DNA of 64,000 bases. Origin: Chlorobiaceae bacterium. GTDB lineage: Bacteria > Bacteroidota > Chlorobiia > Chlorobiales > Chlorobiaceae. Below are positions 46,943 to 56,210 of the stretch, piece after piece. Below the pieces are notes generated by a model that did no database searches, was not told the DNA's origin, and saw only the letters and a list, made by a program, of their open reading frames with translations. The translations under genes and the position numbers were made by a program. Numbering within the stretch: position 1 is the stretch's first letter; the number at the start of each line of letters is the position of its first letter. Location: assembly GCA_013334965.1 (NCBI GenBank), contig JAAXWO010000008.1, positions 62,001-126,000 on the forward strand, written 5' to 3'.

Positions 46943-47499
46943 AATGATCGAACAAATAAGCGTGACAATCACAAGAAAGGTGACATGCAGGGGCGGGACT
47001 ATAAATACTGCACGTACTACTGATACAGATCACAAAAAAAAGCATCAACTGAAGTAATCAAGTACTACCTGTAATTGTAGCTATAATCCATGTAATATTC
47101 AAACACCATAGTCTCCGACAACCCCTCCTGCCGACCTGAACACCTCCCATAACAATGCGCTATTTCTTTATCCTGAATGTATCTGACACCTGCCGACGGC
47201 ATTGAAGCCCTCGATAGATATGCCTATATGTTTTATATACACAGCATCCGCATACAACATCAGCTCCTGACAAAGACAGATACACACTCATATACTTTTC
47301 TGATAGGGAGCGTAATCGTGTGTCGAACGTTATGATATCTTGGGCTTGCGCTTTATTACTTAAAGATCTTTGCTGCCTTATAAAAGAAAACGAAAGATCA
47401 CGTACGGATGGAGTTCGTGATTTGCTGATTGTATTATGTATCTTCCAGCAAAAGTTTCAAGGGCCGGGCCCGTGCAACCAATCAATCCATCAGCGTACC
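46943..47499. other. Divergent intergenic region before argH
   Basis: About 557 bases between the exported block and argH. A reading frame runs from 47320 into argH without a stop, but its residues are not argH-like and it has no clear RBS. No ARG box near consensus was found. It should hold promoters for both directions. Confidence 0.5.
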
Positions 47500-48888
47500 A
47501 TGTCCAAAAACAAGGAACTCCTCTGGCAAAGCCGGTTTTCGCAGCCATTCGACCAGGAAGCTCTCCGTTTTTCATCATCTGTCCACGTCGACGGGCTTCT
47601 TTACCGTGAAGACATCCAGGGCTCGATCGCCCATGCGACCATGCTGGCCGAAGAGGGCATTATTTCAACAGAAGAGTCTGTCGAGATTGTCCGCGGCCTG
47701 AAAGCCGTCGAAGAGGAACTCACATCGGGAGCACTCGTCCCGGTCTGGGAAGACGAGGATATTCATACGGTCATAGAGAACCGTCTCAAGGAGCTGATCG
47801 GGCCTGCTGCCGGGAAGCTTCACTCCGGAAGGAGCAGGAACGACCAGGTGGCTACAGACACTCGCCTCTACCTGCGAAAGAACATCGACAACATGCTCGT
47901 TCAGCTCGGACTGATGCAGTCGACGCTTCTGGAAAAAGCTGAACGGTACCGTAAAACCATCATGTTCGGCTATACGCACATGCAGCGAGCCCAGCCGATG
48001 TCTGCCGGCCACTATTACATGGCCTGGCACTCGATGTTCGGGCGTGACGCCAGCCGACTTTCCGATCTCAGGAAAAGAGCCAACGTCTCCCCTCTCGGCG
48101 CTGCAGCATTCGCAGGAAGCACCTTACCCCTGAATACGGCTCGTTCAGCCGAGCTTCTCGGATTCGAAGCGGTATTCACCAACAGTATAGACGCCGTCAG
48201 CGACAGGGATCTGGTCATCGAGTTCGTCTCGGCCTGTTCGGTCATCATGATGCACCTTTCGAGGTTTTCCGAGGATGTCATCCTCTGGAGTACGGCCGAG
48301 TTCAACTACCTTGAAATAAGCGACGCTTTCGCTACCGGCTCATCCATCATGCCGCAGAAAAAGAATGCCGACATCGCCGAACTGGTAAGAGGAAAAACCG
48401 GAAGGGTGTACGGCAATCTCATGAACCTTCTGACCATCATGAAGGGGCTTCCGCTCTCCTACAACCGGGACATGCAGGAAGACAAACCTCCTCTTTTCGA
48501 CACGGCTGAAACCACTGCACAGAGCCTTTCGATCTTCAGGAGAATGATTGAAAACACATGGCTTAACGAAGAACACCTGGCAAAACTGACTGCCGAGGAC
48601 CTGAGCCTTGCCACAGAAATCGCTGAATACCTGGTAAAAAAACAGATACCGTTCCGCGATGCACACAGGATAACCGGCAAAATCGTAGCCTATGCGCTTG
48701 AGCAGGGTAAAACCCTTCCGACCATCAGCCTCGATGAGTACCTCACCTTCTCCGACGCTTTCGGCCAGGATATCTATGACGACCTGAAACCCGATGCGAG
48801 CGTCAACTCCAAGAAAACCGCAGGAAGCTGTTCATTCCGTTCTGTCGAGGAACAGATCGCCAGCGCCAAGAACGCCGTAAACAAATAA
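47500..48888 (+). CDS. argH: Argininosuccinate lyase
   Basis: 462 residues from ATG 47500 ([20 protein letters not shown]). Fumarase/aspartase superfamily signature [19 protein letters not shown] with the catalytic Ser; [17 protein letters not shown] and YTHMQRAQP are also visible. It splits argininosuccinate to arginine and fumarate, last step of the pathway. Separated from argG by 3.7 kb of unrelated genes on the other strand. Confidence 0.96.
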   Translation: MSKNKELLWQSRFSQPFDQEALRFSSSVHVDGLLYREDIQGSIAHATMLAEEGIISTEESVEIVRGLKAVEEELTSGALVPVWEDEDIHTVIENRLKELIGPAAGKLHSGRSRNDQVATDTRLYLRKNIDNMLVQLGLMQSTLLEKAERYRKTIMFGYTHMQRAQPMSAGHYYMAWHSMFGRDASRLSDLRKRANVSPLGAAAFAGSTLPLNTARSAELLGFEAVFTNSIDAVSDRDLVIEFVSACSVIMMHLSRFSEDVILWSTAEFNYLEISDAFATGSSIMPQKKNADIAELVRGKTGRVYGNLMNLLTIMKGLPLSYNRDMQEDKPPLFDTAETTAQSLSIFRRMIENTWLNEEHLAKLTAEDLSLATEIAEYLVKKQIPFRDAHRITGKIVAYALEQGKTLPTISLDEYLTFSDAFGQDIYDDLKPDASVNSKKTAGSCSFRSVEEQIASAKNAVNK

Positions 48889-48913
48889 GGGCACCCATCC
48901 CTGAGTGCCCTTT
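48887..48913 (+). terminator. Probable terminator after argH
   Basis: An 8-bp stem (48887-48894 with 48905-48912) begins inside the stop codon. The T run is short, so termination may be partial. It lies between convergent genes. Confidence 0.5.
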
Positions 48914-48935
48914 CGGATTATTTTCCACCAACAGC

Positions 48936-51101
48936 CTACCTGATTTGTGCAGCCGGCTTCGCCGGTTGCGCGGCTGGTGCCGCAGGCTTCACGAGTTGCG
49001 GAACTGGCGCTGCAGGAGGATGGGCTTCGCGCACCACAAGATCAGCCATAATGCCTGCGGCCTGTTCAAGGATGAAGTCTGTCTTCTTCTTTTTACCGGT
49101 CTTGATGTTACTGTCTCCCCAACTCTCCTGGATTCGCTTCAGTGTCTGGTTTTCAGTCTTGAACGTTGTCTCGGCCAACGAAACGCTCTTTTTTTGCCGG
49201 ATGTGGTTCAGGGTCGTCAAGTCGCTGAGGTATGACTGGTAAAGTTTGTCCTGTGAAGACCGCTCCTCGAAATCCTTCTTCATCGCAGCGATATCCTCCC
49301 TGGTGATCGAGTTCGGGGGAACGGTATAGTTTGCCTTTGAAATGGTGGTCCAGGGCAAACTGCTCGTATAGGTATCCTCGCCGACAACCTCGGGATCAAT
49401 CATGGAAGGCAGTACGATATCGGGCAGCACACCGATATGCTGGGTACTTCCACCGGAAATACGATAAAACTTGGCGATGGTAAGTTTAAGCTGACCGAGA
49501 TCGGGTTGCTTCATGAACAGGCTGAAAGGCCTCTGGATCGTGACGATGCTTTGGACCGTGCCCTTGCCGAAAGTACGGTCACCGACGATGAGGCCCCGGC
49601 CATAATCCTGGATCGCCGCGGCAAAGATTTCTGATGCCGAGGCGCTGTAACGATTGACAAGTACAGTCAGCGGACCGCTGTAGAGGACCCGGTTGTCGTC
49701 ATCCTTCAGCACCGTCTTTCCTCCGAGCGCATTGCTGACCTGTACGACCGGTCCTTCGCCTATAAACAGTCCAGTCACGTTGACCGCCTCTTCAAGGGAG
49801 CCGCCGCCGTTTTCCCGAAGGTCGATGATGATTCCCTCGACACGCTCGCGATTGAGTTCATTGAGAATTTTCGTGACGTCCTTCGATGTGCTGTTATAGT
49901 CCTTTTTCTGCAGCTTCTCGCCTTCAAAATCGAGATAGAACGAAGGTATCACGATCACGCCGATCTTGTGTCCGTTCTGGAAAACGATCTTTTTCTGCGC
50001 GGCCTGTTCCTGGAGATCAACCTTGGCCCTCACCAGTGTAATCACACGGGCAGGCCCCTTGTTCGCCTGGCTGGCAGGCAGGATCTTCAGTCTTACAACC
50101 GTTCCCTTACGCCCTCTTATCTTCTTCACGACATCGTTGATGCGCCATCCGATCACATCGATGATCTCCCCGGAACTTCCCTGTCCGACGCCGACGATCC
50201 GGTCTCCCTTTTTCAGCTGATTGCTCCTGAACGCCGGGCCGCCGGGAATGATCTCGTTCACGACGGTGAATTCGTTCTCCATCTGCAGCTTTGCCCCGAT
50301 CCCTTCGAGGGAACGGCTCATGTCGATCTGGAAATTTTCGTATTCGTCCGGCGAAAAATAGCTCGTATGTGGATCAAACGATGTCGTAACGGCATACATG
50401 TAAGCCTGGAATGCATCATCAGGCTTCTGCTGGTCAAGCAGCTTCAGACGGTTGGTGTAGCTCTTTAACAGGTTCGTCTCAATGTTCTTGCCCTTCTCCC
50501 CGGAAAACTTCATGTTCAGGTACTGGTATTTCAGCTCTTTGCGCCAAAGTTCCTGCAACTCTGCGCGGTCAGCTGGCCAGGGAGATTTCTTGCGATCAAG
50601 CTCCAGGGTCTCCTGTACCTTGAAATTGAATTTGGCGGTTTTCAGGGTGGTGATCATGAACTGCAGCTTCTCCCTGGCACGATCAAGAAAAAGGTTGTAG
50701 ATCGTGAATCCGCCCGCAGGCCTTCCGGCGATCAGGTCATCGTCTATATGGACGCCGACATCCTTTCTGAGACGATCGACCTCAGTGGCTGTGAAATAGC
50801 TTCGGGTATTGTCGAGATTATCGAGATACCGATTGAATATCTGCTGTGAAAGCGAATCGTTGGCAGGTACCTTCCTGTAATGGTTCTGGGTAAGGTATTG
50901 GGCGATATATCGAGAGGCCTCCTCTTGTGTGGGAGTTGGTTTCAGGGCCTTCGATTCGCTTTTTGCGAAAAGTTCACCTGACTGACTCCCCGCGATTAGG
51001 ATCAAAAGGAAGAAGAACAGAACCGGGTAGAGTGCTGCACGAGTTTGTTTCATGGGAGAAAGATGACGCTTTTGAGGATTCAGGTTACTTTGAATTCGCA
51101 T
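48936..51101 (-). CDS. prc: Tail-specific (C-terminal processing) protease
   Basis: 721 residues. Signal peptide after an N-terminal Met-rich region (ALYPVLFFFLLILIAGS); ATG 51053 is an alternative start that removes 16 residues. Then an N-terminal helical domain, a PDZ domain (ADRIVGVGQGS-like GDRIVGVGQGSSGE), and the S41 core with the catalytic Ser in YSASASEIFAAA and Lys in FGKGTVQ. The C-terminal region matches long Prc/Tsp proteases. The last 35 residues are a low-complexity Pro/Ala/Lys tail. It trims periplasmic proteins; in Chlorobi it could mature envelope or chlorosome-linked proteins, which is inference. Confidence 0.93.
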   Translation of the reverse strand: MRIQSNLNPQKRHLSPMKQTRAALYPVLFFFLLILIAGSQSGELFAKSESKALKPTPTQEEASRYIAQYLTQNHYRKVPANDSLSQQIFNRYLDNLDNTRSYFTATEVDRLRKDVGVHIDDDLIAGRPAGGFTIYNLFLDRAREKLQFMITTLKTAKFNFKVQETLELDRKKSPWPADRAELQELWRKELKYQYLNMKFSGEKGKNIETNLLKSYTNRLKLLDQQKPDDAFQAYMYAVTTSFDPHTSYFSPDEYENFQIDMSRSLEGIGAKLQMENEFTVVNEIIPGGPAFRSNQLKKGDRIVGVGQGSSGEIIDVIGWRINDVVKKIRGRKGTVVRLKILPASQANKGPARVITLVRAKVDLQEQAAQKKIVFQNGHKIGVIVIPSFYLDFEGEKLQKKDYNSTSKDVTKILNELNRERVEGIIIDLRENGGGSLEEAVNVTGLFIGEGPVVQVSNALGGKTVLKDDDNRVLYSGPLTVLVNRYSASASEIFAAAIQDYGRGLIVGDRTFGKGTVQSIVTIQRPFSLFMKQPDLGQLKLTIAKFYRISGGSTQHIGVLPDIVLPSMIDPEVVGEDTYTSSLPWTTISKANYTVPPNSITREDIAAMKKDFEERSSQDKLYQSYLSDLTTLNHIRQKKSVSLAETTFKTENQTLKRIQESWGDSNIKTGKKKKTDFILEQAAGIMADLVVREAHPPAAPVPQLVKPAAPAAQPAKPAAQIR

Positions 51102-51355
51102 CTCTATAACCGATTACTAGTTCAATATATTATATTACAAAACATGCTATCTGCATAACATGTTTCTGTGTGATTGTCAAAAAAGTCACTGCTTCTTGCT
51201 TTTGGACACCGCTATTTTGTCGTAAGCGTTTCGATTTGGTAGGATCAGTGCAGAGGACTGGGGATTACAACCTCCGGATGAAGACTCGATCAAACGCAAC
51301 AAAAACAGGTAGCGATGGCCTTTATTCCCTAACAAAGTCAAATGGAGAGCTATTT

Positions 51356-52327
51356 ATGAAGAATTTCACCAGTTACAAAGAGCTGGGACTGGTCAACAGC
51401 CGTGATATGTTTGCAAAGGCTGTTACGGGCGGTTACGCAATACCTGCATACAATTTCAATAATCTCGAACAGCTCCAGGCAATCATCATGGCTTGCGTGG
51501 AGACCTCTTCGCCGGTAATCCTGCAGGTATCCAAAGGCGCCCGCAGCTATGCAAACCAGACCCTCCTGCGCCATCTGGCCGCCGGAGCAGTCGAATATGC
51601 CGCCGAACTCGGCAAATCAGTGCCGATCGTACTTCACCTCGATCATGGCGACAGCTTCGAACTCTGCAAGGACTGCATCGAAACCGGTTTTTCCTCAGTC
51701 ATGATCGACGGCTCGCACCTCAGCTATGAAGAGAACGTGAAACTTACCCGCCAGGTTGTCGAATACGCACATCAGCATGACGTGACGGTCGAAGGTGAAC
51801 TCGGCGTGCTGGCAGGCATCGAAGACGATGTCCATGCCGCCCACCACACCTACACCGAACCGGACCAGGTCGAGGATTTCGTCAGCAAGACCGGCGTTGA
51901 CAGCCTCGCTATCGCAATCGGCACCTCGCACGGCGCATTCAAGTTCAAACCCGGCGAAGAGCATGAGATCAGGCTCGACATCCTTGCTGAAATCGAAAAG
52001 CGTATTCCCGGCTTCCCGATCGTCCTGCACGGCGCATCCTCGGTTCCGCAGGAGCTCGTCCAGATGATCAACGCCCATGGCGGCAAACTCAAGGACGCTG
52101 TAGGCATCAGCGAAGAGCAGCTGAGGGCTGCTGCACGCTCGGCCGTCTGCAAAATCAACATCGATTCCGACGGCAGGCTCGCCATGACTGCTGCGATCCG
52201 CAAGGTGCTGGACGAAAAGCCGGAAGAGTTCGACCCGAGAAAATATCTGGGTCCGGCCCGTGACTCACTCAAGCAGCTTTACATCCACAAGATCGTAAAC
52301 GTGCTTGGCTCCAACGGCAAAGCCTGA
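51356..52327 (+). CDS. fba: Fructose-bisphosphate aldolase, class II
   Basis: 323 residues from ATG 51356 (MKNFTSYKELGLVNSRDMF), which has RBS GGAGAG eight bases before it. The frame is open from 51170 but those residues are not homologous. Zinc ligands in HLDHG, the segment SSVMIDGSHLSYEEN, and GTSHGAFKF and VLHGASSVP are class II marks. It makes fructose 1,6-bisphosphate in gluconeogenesis downstream of reductive TCA carbon fixation. Confidence 0.95.
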   Translation: MKNFTSYKELGLVNSRDMFAKAVTGGYAIPAYNFNNLEQLQAIIMACVETSSPVILQVSKGARSYANQTLLRHLAAGAVEYAAELGKSVPIVLHLDHGDSFELCKDCIETGFSSVMIDGSHLSYEENVKLTRQVVEYAHQHDVTVEGELGVLAGIEDDVHAAHHTYTEPDQVEDFVSKTGVDSLAIAIGTSHGAFKFKPGEEHEIRLDILAEIEKRIPGFPIVLHGASSVPQELVQMINAHGGKLKDAVGISEEQLRAAARSAVCKINIDSDGRLAMTAAIRKVLDEKPEEFDPRKYLGPARDSLKQLYIHKIVNVLGSNGKA

Positions 52328-52369
52328 GAATCTGAACTGAGAGCACTGTAGAGCGCCTCTCCGCGTCAT

Positions 52370-52418
52370 CTGACAAAGCAAAATGGCTACCTGAAAAGGT
52401 GGCCTTTTGCTTTGTCAG
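52370..52418. terminator. Bidirectional terminator between fba and the convergent amidohydrolase
   Basis: A long hairpin: ctgacaaagcaaaa (52370-52383) pairs with ttttgctttgtcag (52405-52418), and the inner GC part ggctacc/ggtggcc has one wobble. A run on one side, T run on the other, so it can work for both genes. Confidence 0.85.
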
Positions 52419-52518
52419 ACGGAGAATACGTCAGTTTTACGATCTGTGCGCGCCGAACTTGTCGGAATGAACCCCGGCGCTACCGCCGCTGAACTCAATG
52501 GGTCAACAACGTTCGCGT

Positions 52519-53736
52519 TCAAAGAAAATAACGCAACGCGAGATAGCTCATCATCCCCATACCGGTCTGGAGGGCCTTTTCATCAGGATCGAATGTCGAA
52601 GAGTGAAGGTTGTTGCCTGTTGTGTCACTCTTCATTCCGGTACCGATCTGCCAGAAGCTTCCCGGACACTCTTTCAGATAGTAAGCAAAATCCTCGGCGG
52701 TCATCAACGGTTCGGATTTAAGCACATGAGCTTCTCCAAGAAACTCTTTTCCCGCTTTCCATGCCAGGTCGGTCATCTCCGGATCGTTGAACAGCACAGG
52801 ATAGCCTGTCTTGATATTGACTTCAGCTTCGACATCGAAAGCATCCGCAACCTGACTGACAGTTCTTTCCAGCCTCTCGTGCAGAAGTGAACGAAGATCT
52901 TCGTTCATGGTCCTCATGGTACCTGCCATGGTCACCTTGCCGGGAATGACGTTCGTCGTGTGCCCGCCGTTGATCGATGCGATCGAGACCACTGCGGACT
53001 CGTGTGGAGGAGCGACCCGGCTGACCAGATGCTGAAGGGCGGTAATGATATGAGCCGATGCGACGATGGGGTCACGGGTCTTGTGTGGCGCAGACGCATG
53101 ACCACCCTGACCTTTTACCATGATGTTGAGTTCATCTGCCGCCGCCATGAAACTGCCCTTGCACAAAGCGATGCTGCCGCTTTCGACGCTTGGAAAACAG
53201 TGTTGACCGAAGATTGCAACGGGTTTGTACTTTTCCAGAAGACCGGCTTCGATCATCGGCTTTGCCCCGCCGGGGGCTTTTTCTTCGGCAGGCTGGAAAA
53301 TCAGGAGTACGTCTCCCTTCAGTTCATCACGCATCCGTGAGAGAATTGCGGCTGTACCGAGCAGCATTGCCGTATGCATGTCGTGTCCGCACGCGTGCAT
53401 ACACCCCTCCTGGGTAGAGCAGTAATCATGCGAATTCTCCTCCTGAAGCTGCAACGCATCGATATCGGCTCTCAAGGCCACCATCTTCCGTTCTCCTCCT
53501 TTCGGGGCACCGGTTCCTCGCAGGATTGCTACGATACCGGTTTCCAGAAGCTGCGGTTCGGCTTCTATGCCGAGACCTGCGAGATAGTCCCTGACGAATT
53601 CGGTGGTATGAAACTCCTGGTAAGCGAGTTCCGGATGCTGATGAATATGACGCCGGAGCCTTACGACTTCCGGATACAACTCCTGCGCAGCCTGTCGGAC
53701 TCTGGCTGCAATGTCACTGAATACTTCTCTCTGCAT
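52519..53736 (-). CDS. M20-family amidohydrolase (N-acyl amino acid hydrolase type)
   Basis: 405 residues. Metal ligands: HACGHDMHTAMLLG, EEKAPGGAKPMIEAG, and a later His-containing GQHCFP segment, as in AmhX/hippurate hydrolase M20D proteins. The dimerisation domain lies at about residues 190-300. It would hydrolyse N-acyl or N-acetyl amino acids in the cytoplasm. It is not an argE, since argJ recycles the acetyl group here; a salvage role is possible. Confidence 0.92.
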   Translation of the reverse strand: MQREVFSDIAARVRQAAQELYPEVVRLRRHIHQHPELAYQEFHTTEFVRDYLAGLGIEAEPQLLETGIVAILRGTGAPKGGERKMVALRADIDALQLQEENSHDYCSTQEGCMHACGHDMHTAMLLGTAAILSRMRDELKGDVLLIFQPAEEKAPGGAKPMIEAGLLEKYKPVAIFGQHCFPSVESGSIALCKGSFMAAADELNIMVKGQGGHASAPHKTRDPIVASAHIITALQHLVSRVAPPHESAVVSIASINGGHTTNVIPGKVTMAGTMRTMNEDLRSLLHERLERTVSQVADAFDVEAEVNIKTGYPVLFNDPEMTDLAWKAGKEFLGEAHVLKSEPLMTAEDFAYYLKECPGSFWQIGTGMKSDTTGNNLHSSTFDPDEKALQTGMGMMSYLALRYFL

Positions 53737-54330
53737 AAAATATGTCTGTCTTATGGGCCTGCGGAGGTCTGAGGCGCCCGTTGAAGATCATGTAAATAGT
53801 GATGACCCGTCTCGACATCGCATAATTACAAAACAACTTATAAAAAACAGGTCATCCGCACGGCACAAATAATCTCACAAATCCCCGTTAAATTGTTATC
53901 GAGTAAAAATATACCGTAAATCGCGCAAAAAGCCACCGGCAATGAACATGCCAGCCGGATGAAGGCCCCATGGGCATCACGATATCCCGATACCATCGTT
54001 CGCACTGGAAACGGATTACAGAACCCGCTTCGGCATTGCGAGTATGATGCTGCGTCATGCTCGACTCCTCGCCTGGATCGCGATATCATCTGAAGGATAA
54101 TGCCGGTTCAGGGTGATACTGTTTTTCTGGTTCAGGTCATGAGGTCGCCTTGTGCGGAGTAGTGCAATCAACCCAGAAGGCACTAAAAGAAAAAAACCCG
54201 GATCACCTGGGTTATCTTGCCGTAACGACTCCTGAATTACCGGGGCGGCAAACGACGACACCGGGTTCTTGCAGATGTTTACGAAACGGCCAGGCCTCTC
54301 TTTTTCGTCATTGGCAGAATCTAGTCACCG
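53737..54330. other. Gap between amidohydrolase and SpoIIAA-like genes
   Basis: 594 bases, no convincing gene. Open frames on the minus strand (53838-54089 and 54055-54261) lack RBS and protein-like order. Contains the terminator at 54190-54213. The part near 53740 should hold the amidohydrolase promoter. Confidence 0.5.
54190..54213 (-). terminator. Terminator of the ppk-rpiB-cytochrome operon
   Basis: On the minus strand aacccagg...ccggg-type arms (54206-54213 with 54195-54201, one bulge) run into seven Ts. It lies about 120 bases beyond the last gene. Confidence 0.7.
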
Positions 54331-54748
54331 TCACAGCAACCAGGCGGTAGCTTCAGAAAAGTCCTGGAATATCCTGATCGGATAAGGAAGACGTTCTGCT
54401 TCGGATGAAAACATCACCCCCATGGCATTATGCAGGTAGTCAGCAGTCAGCATGGCGGTTTTGGCCCTTGTTGCTTTTAACGGATAATGGGTGCGGATAA
54501 AACTGACCAGGGGTTTAATACCGGAGTGAGAGAAATCACACTCGCATCCGACAAATACCCACAGATCGTTCTTTACAGGGTAATCTGCCAGGGAGGCCTT
54601 CTCCCTGAAAGCGCCGAGGAGATCATCTTCCACGACCTTTCCTGAAAAGAGAACACGAATACAGGTGTCCGGATTATCGATCGTGCAGATCTTTGGTTCA
54701 CCGATTTTGAAAAATGTCGAACAACACCGTGGACCGGTCGGGAATCAT
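54331..54748 (-). pseudogene. SpoIIAA/STAS-like protein gene with a one-base frameshift
   Basis: ATG 54748 overlaps the cytochrome stop (ATGA), as elsewhere in this operon, but the frame stops after 16 codons. The next frame continues as protein-like sequence with no ATG/GTG until GTG 54633 (100 codons left). Removing one base from the A5 run at 54710-54714 (T5 on the coding strand) joins them into about 138 residues: MIPDRSTVLFDIFKIGEPKI, then IRVLFSGKVVEDDLLGAFRE, ending IRIFQDFSEATAWLL. The SGKV-x4-LL pattern and a final FxDxxEAxxWL match SpoIIAA-like proteins. It could be a mutation, a sequencing error or slippage. Confidence 0.7.
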
Positions 54749-55092
54749 TTCAAACTGAGAATCCATTGAACAAGAGCCAGCGCGTCTTCATCGTTCACGT
54801 TACCGGCATGCATGGGCATGGAACCCCAAACCCCTACCCCGCCGTTTATAACCTTGTCTACCAATTTGCTTTCTACGGCTGTATCCCCTGCGTACTTCCT
54901 GGCGATCGTATTAAACGCGGGACCAACCACCTTGACTCCGCTTACCTGGTGACAGGCAAAACATCCTTTGGAATCAGCCAGTGCAGACTGGTCTTCAGCC
55001 AGGGCGCTGCTTGAAGCCATACATCCAATCGCGACCAACAGGAAAACTGCGGCATTTCTCATAATCCATACCATTTTGTTATACGCGGTCAC
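54745..55092 (-). CDS. Periplasmic monoheme cytochrome c
   Basis: 115 residues. Signal peptide ends SALA; heme motif CFACHQ, then VVGPAFNTIARKYAGD, Met ligand in WGSMPMHAG, and a C-terminal helix (DEDALALVQWILSLK). Class I cytochrome of the c-551/c-552 type. Start at 55092 overlaps the CBS gene stop (ATGA); internal Mets at residues 7 and 11 could also serve. Likely a soluble electron carrier in the periplasm. Confidence 0.9.
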   Translation of the reverse strand: MTAYNKMVWIMRNAAVFLLVAIGCMASSSALAEDQSALADSKGCFACHQVSGVKVVGPAFNTIARKYAGDTAVESKLVDKVINGGVGVWGSMPMHAGNVNDEDALALVQWILSLK

Positions 55093-55769
55093 ATATCCAT
55101 GTACCGAAGGAACTCGAGCGCTTTTTCGCGAAGCTCGTCATATCCTGAATCCGGAAACGGTGAGTGGTATCTGATAAGGTAACCGTACTTCTCCATGTTC
55201 CTGATCAACCGGAAAAAATCATGGGTAACAACCCTGAAAAAGAGAATCTGGCCTTCACCGTCAACTCCGGAAGGCCATGCGGTGAAACTGATGATCGATG
55301 CGTCGTTCTTTTCGATCGTATCGATGAGTTCGGATAGTTTTGCTCCTATCGGAGGCACCTCGATTTCGAGAGTCGAGCTGCCGTCCCCGGAATGAAAACG
55401 GGCAGCAAGAAAACCAAGGATCCCCCTTTGGGAAACCACTCCGGCATAACGCCCCTGGTCATCGACAATCGGCACGATATCGCTTTTGATTTCCGCCAAT
55501 GCCCGGAGCTTTTCAAAAAGCTGCTCATCAGGGGCGAATACAGGAACGACATCGAGTTCGGCGGGATCAAGCGCCGATTTGGCTGAAGGCCACCCTTTCC
55601 TGCCGGTCATCAGCCCGGCAAGGGATACCATGCCGACATAACGTTGGTCAGCATCGATAACCGGAGCAAAAGCCATGCCCCCCTCAACCAGCCTTCTGGC
55701 TACCTGAGCGGCAGGTTCATCGAGTGAAACCACCGGGTGGTTTTTCTCGATCAGGGATGCAAACGTCAT
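55089..55769 (-). CDS. Protein with two CBS domains
   Basis: 226 residues from ATG 55769; a GTG at 55775, immediately after the rpiB stop, is an alternative. Two CBS domains at residues about 10-60 and 70-125 (RYVGMVSLAGLM and RYAGVVSQRGILGFLA mark the two), then a C-terminal ACT-like/uncharacterised part (residues about 135-226). It may sense adenine nucleotides. Partner unknown; in an operon with polyphosphate kinase. Confidence 0.9.
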   Translation of the reverse strand: MTFASLIEKNHPVVSLDEPAAQVARRLVEGGMAFAPVIDADQRYVGMVSLAGLMTGRKGWPSAKSALDPAELDVVPVFAPDEQLFEKLRALAEIKSDIVPIVDDQGRYAGVVSQRGILGFLAARFHSGDGSSTLEIEVPPIGAKLSELIDTIEKNDASIISFTAWPSGVDGEGQILFFRVVTHDFFRLIRNMEKYGYLIRYHSPFPDSGYDELREKALEFLRYMDM

Positions 55770-55775
55770 GCCCAC

Positions 55776-56210
55776 TCAGCAGCAAGGTTCGATTTTATCT
55801 ATCCGGCGCTGGTGGCGACCGCCCTCAAACTCTGCGGAAAACCAGCTTTCAAGAATTTTCCCTATTGCATCCATATCGTTGTAACGGGCCGAAAAGCAAA
55901 GCACGTTGGCATTGTTATGCTGTCTTGCGAGAGCGGCAAATTCCGGTCCGCAGACAAGCGCTGCCCTTACGCCGTTGACTTTGTTGGCCGCGATGGAAAC
56001 CCCGATGCCCGTGCCGCACATAAGGATCCCCTGATCGACCTGGCCTTTGGATACGGCTTCAGCCACCTTCCGTGCATAATCTGGGTAATCGACAGAGTCT
56101 TCCGAATATGGCCCCATATCCTCGAAGGTATGCCCGTGGCCGTCAAGCCATGAGAGGACGTTTTTCTTCATTTCATACCCTGCGTGGTCGCTCGCTACTG
56201 CAATGTTCAT
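55776..56210 (-). CDS. rpiB: Ribose-5-phosphate isomerase B
   Basis: 144 residues. [11 protein letters not shown] at the start, [18 protein letters not shown] (catalytic Cys) and the C-terminal helix are RpiB marks. It interconverts ribose 5-phosphate and ribulose 5-phosphate. Overlaps ppk by four bases (ATGA). Confidence 0.95.
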   Translation of the reverse strand: MNIAVASDHAGYEMKKNVLSWLDGHGHTFEDMGPYSEDSVDYPDYARKVAEAVSKGQVDQGILMCGTGIGVSIAANKVNGVRAALVCGPEFAALARQHNNANVLCFSARYNDMDAIGKILESWFSAEFEGGRHQRRIDKIEPCC

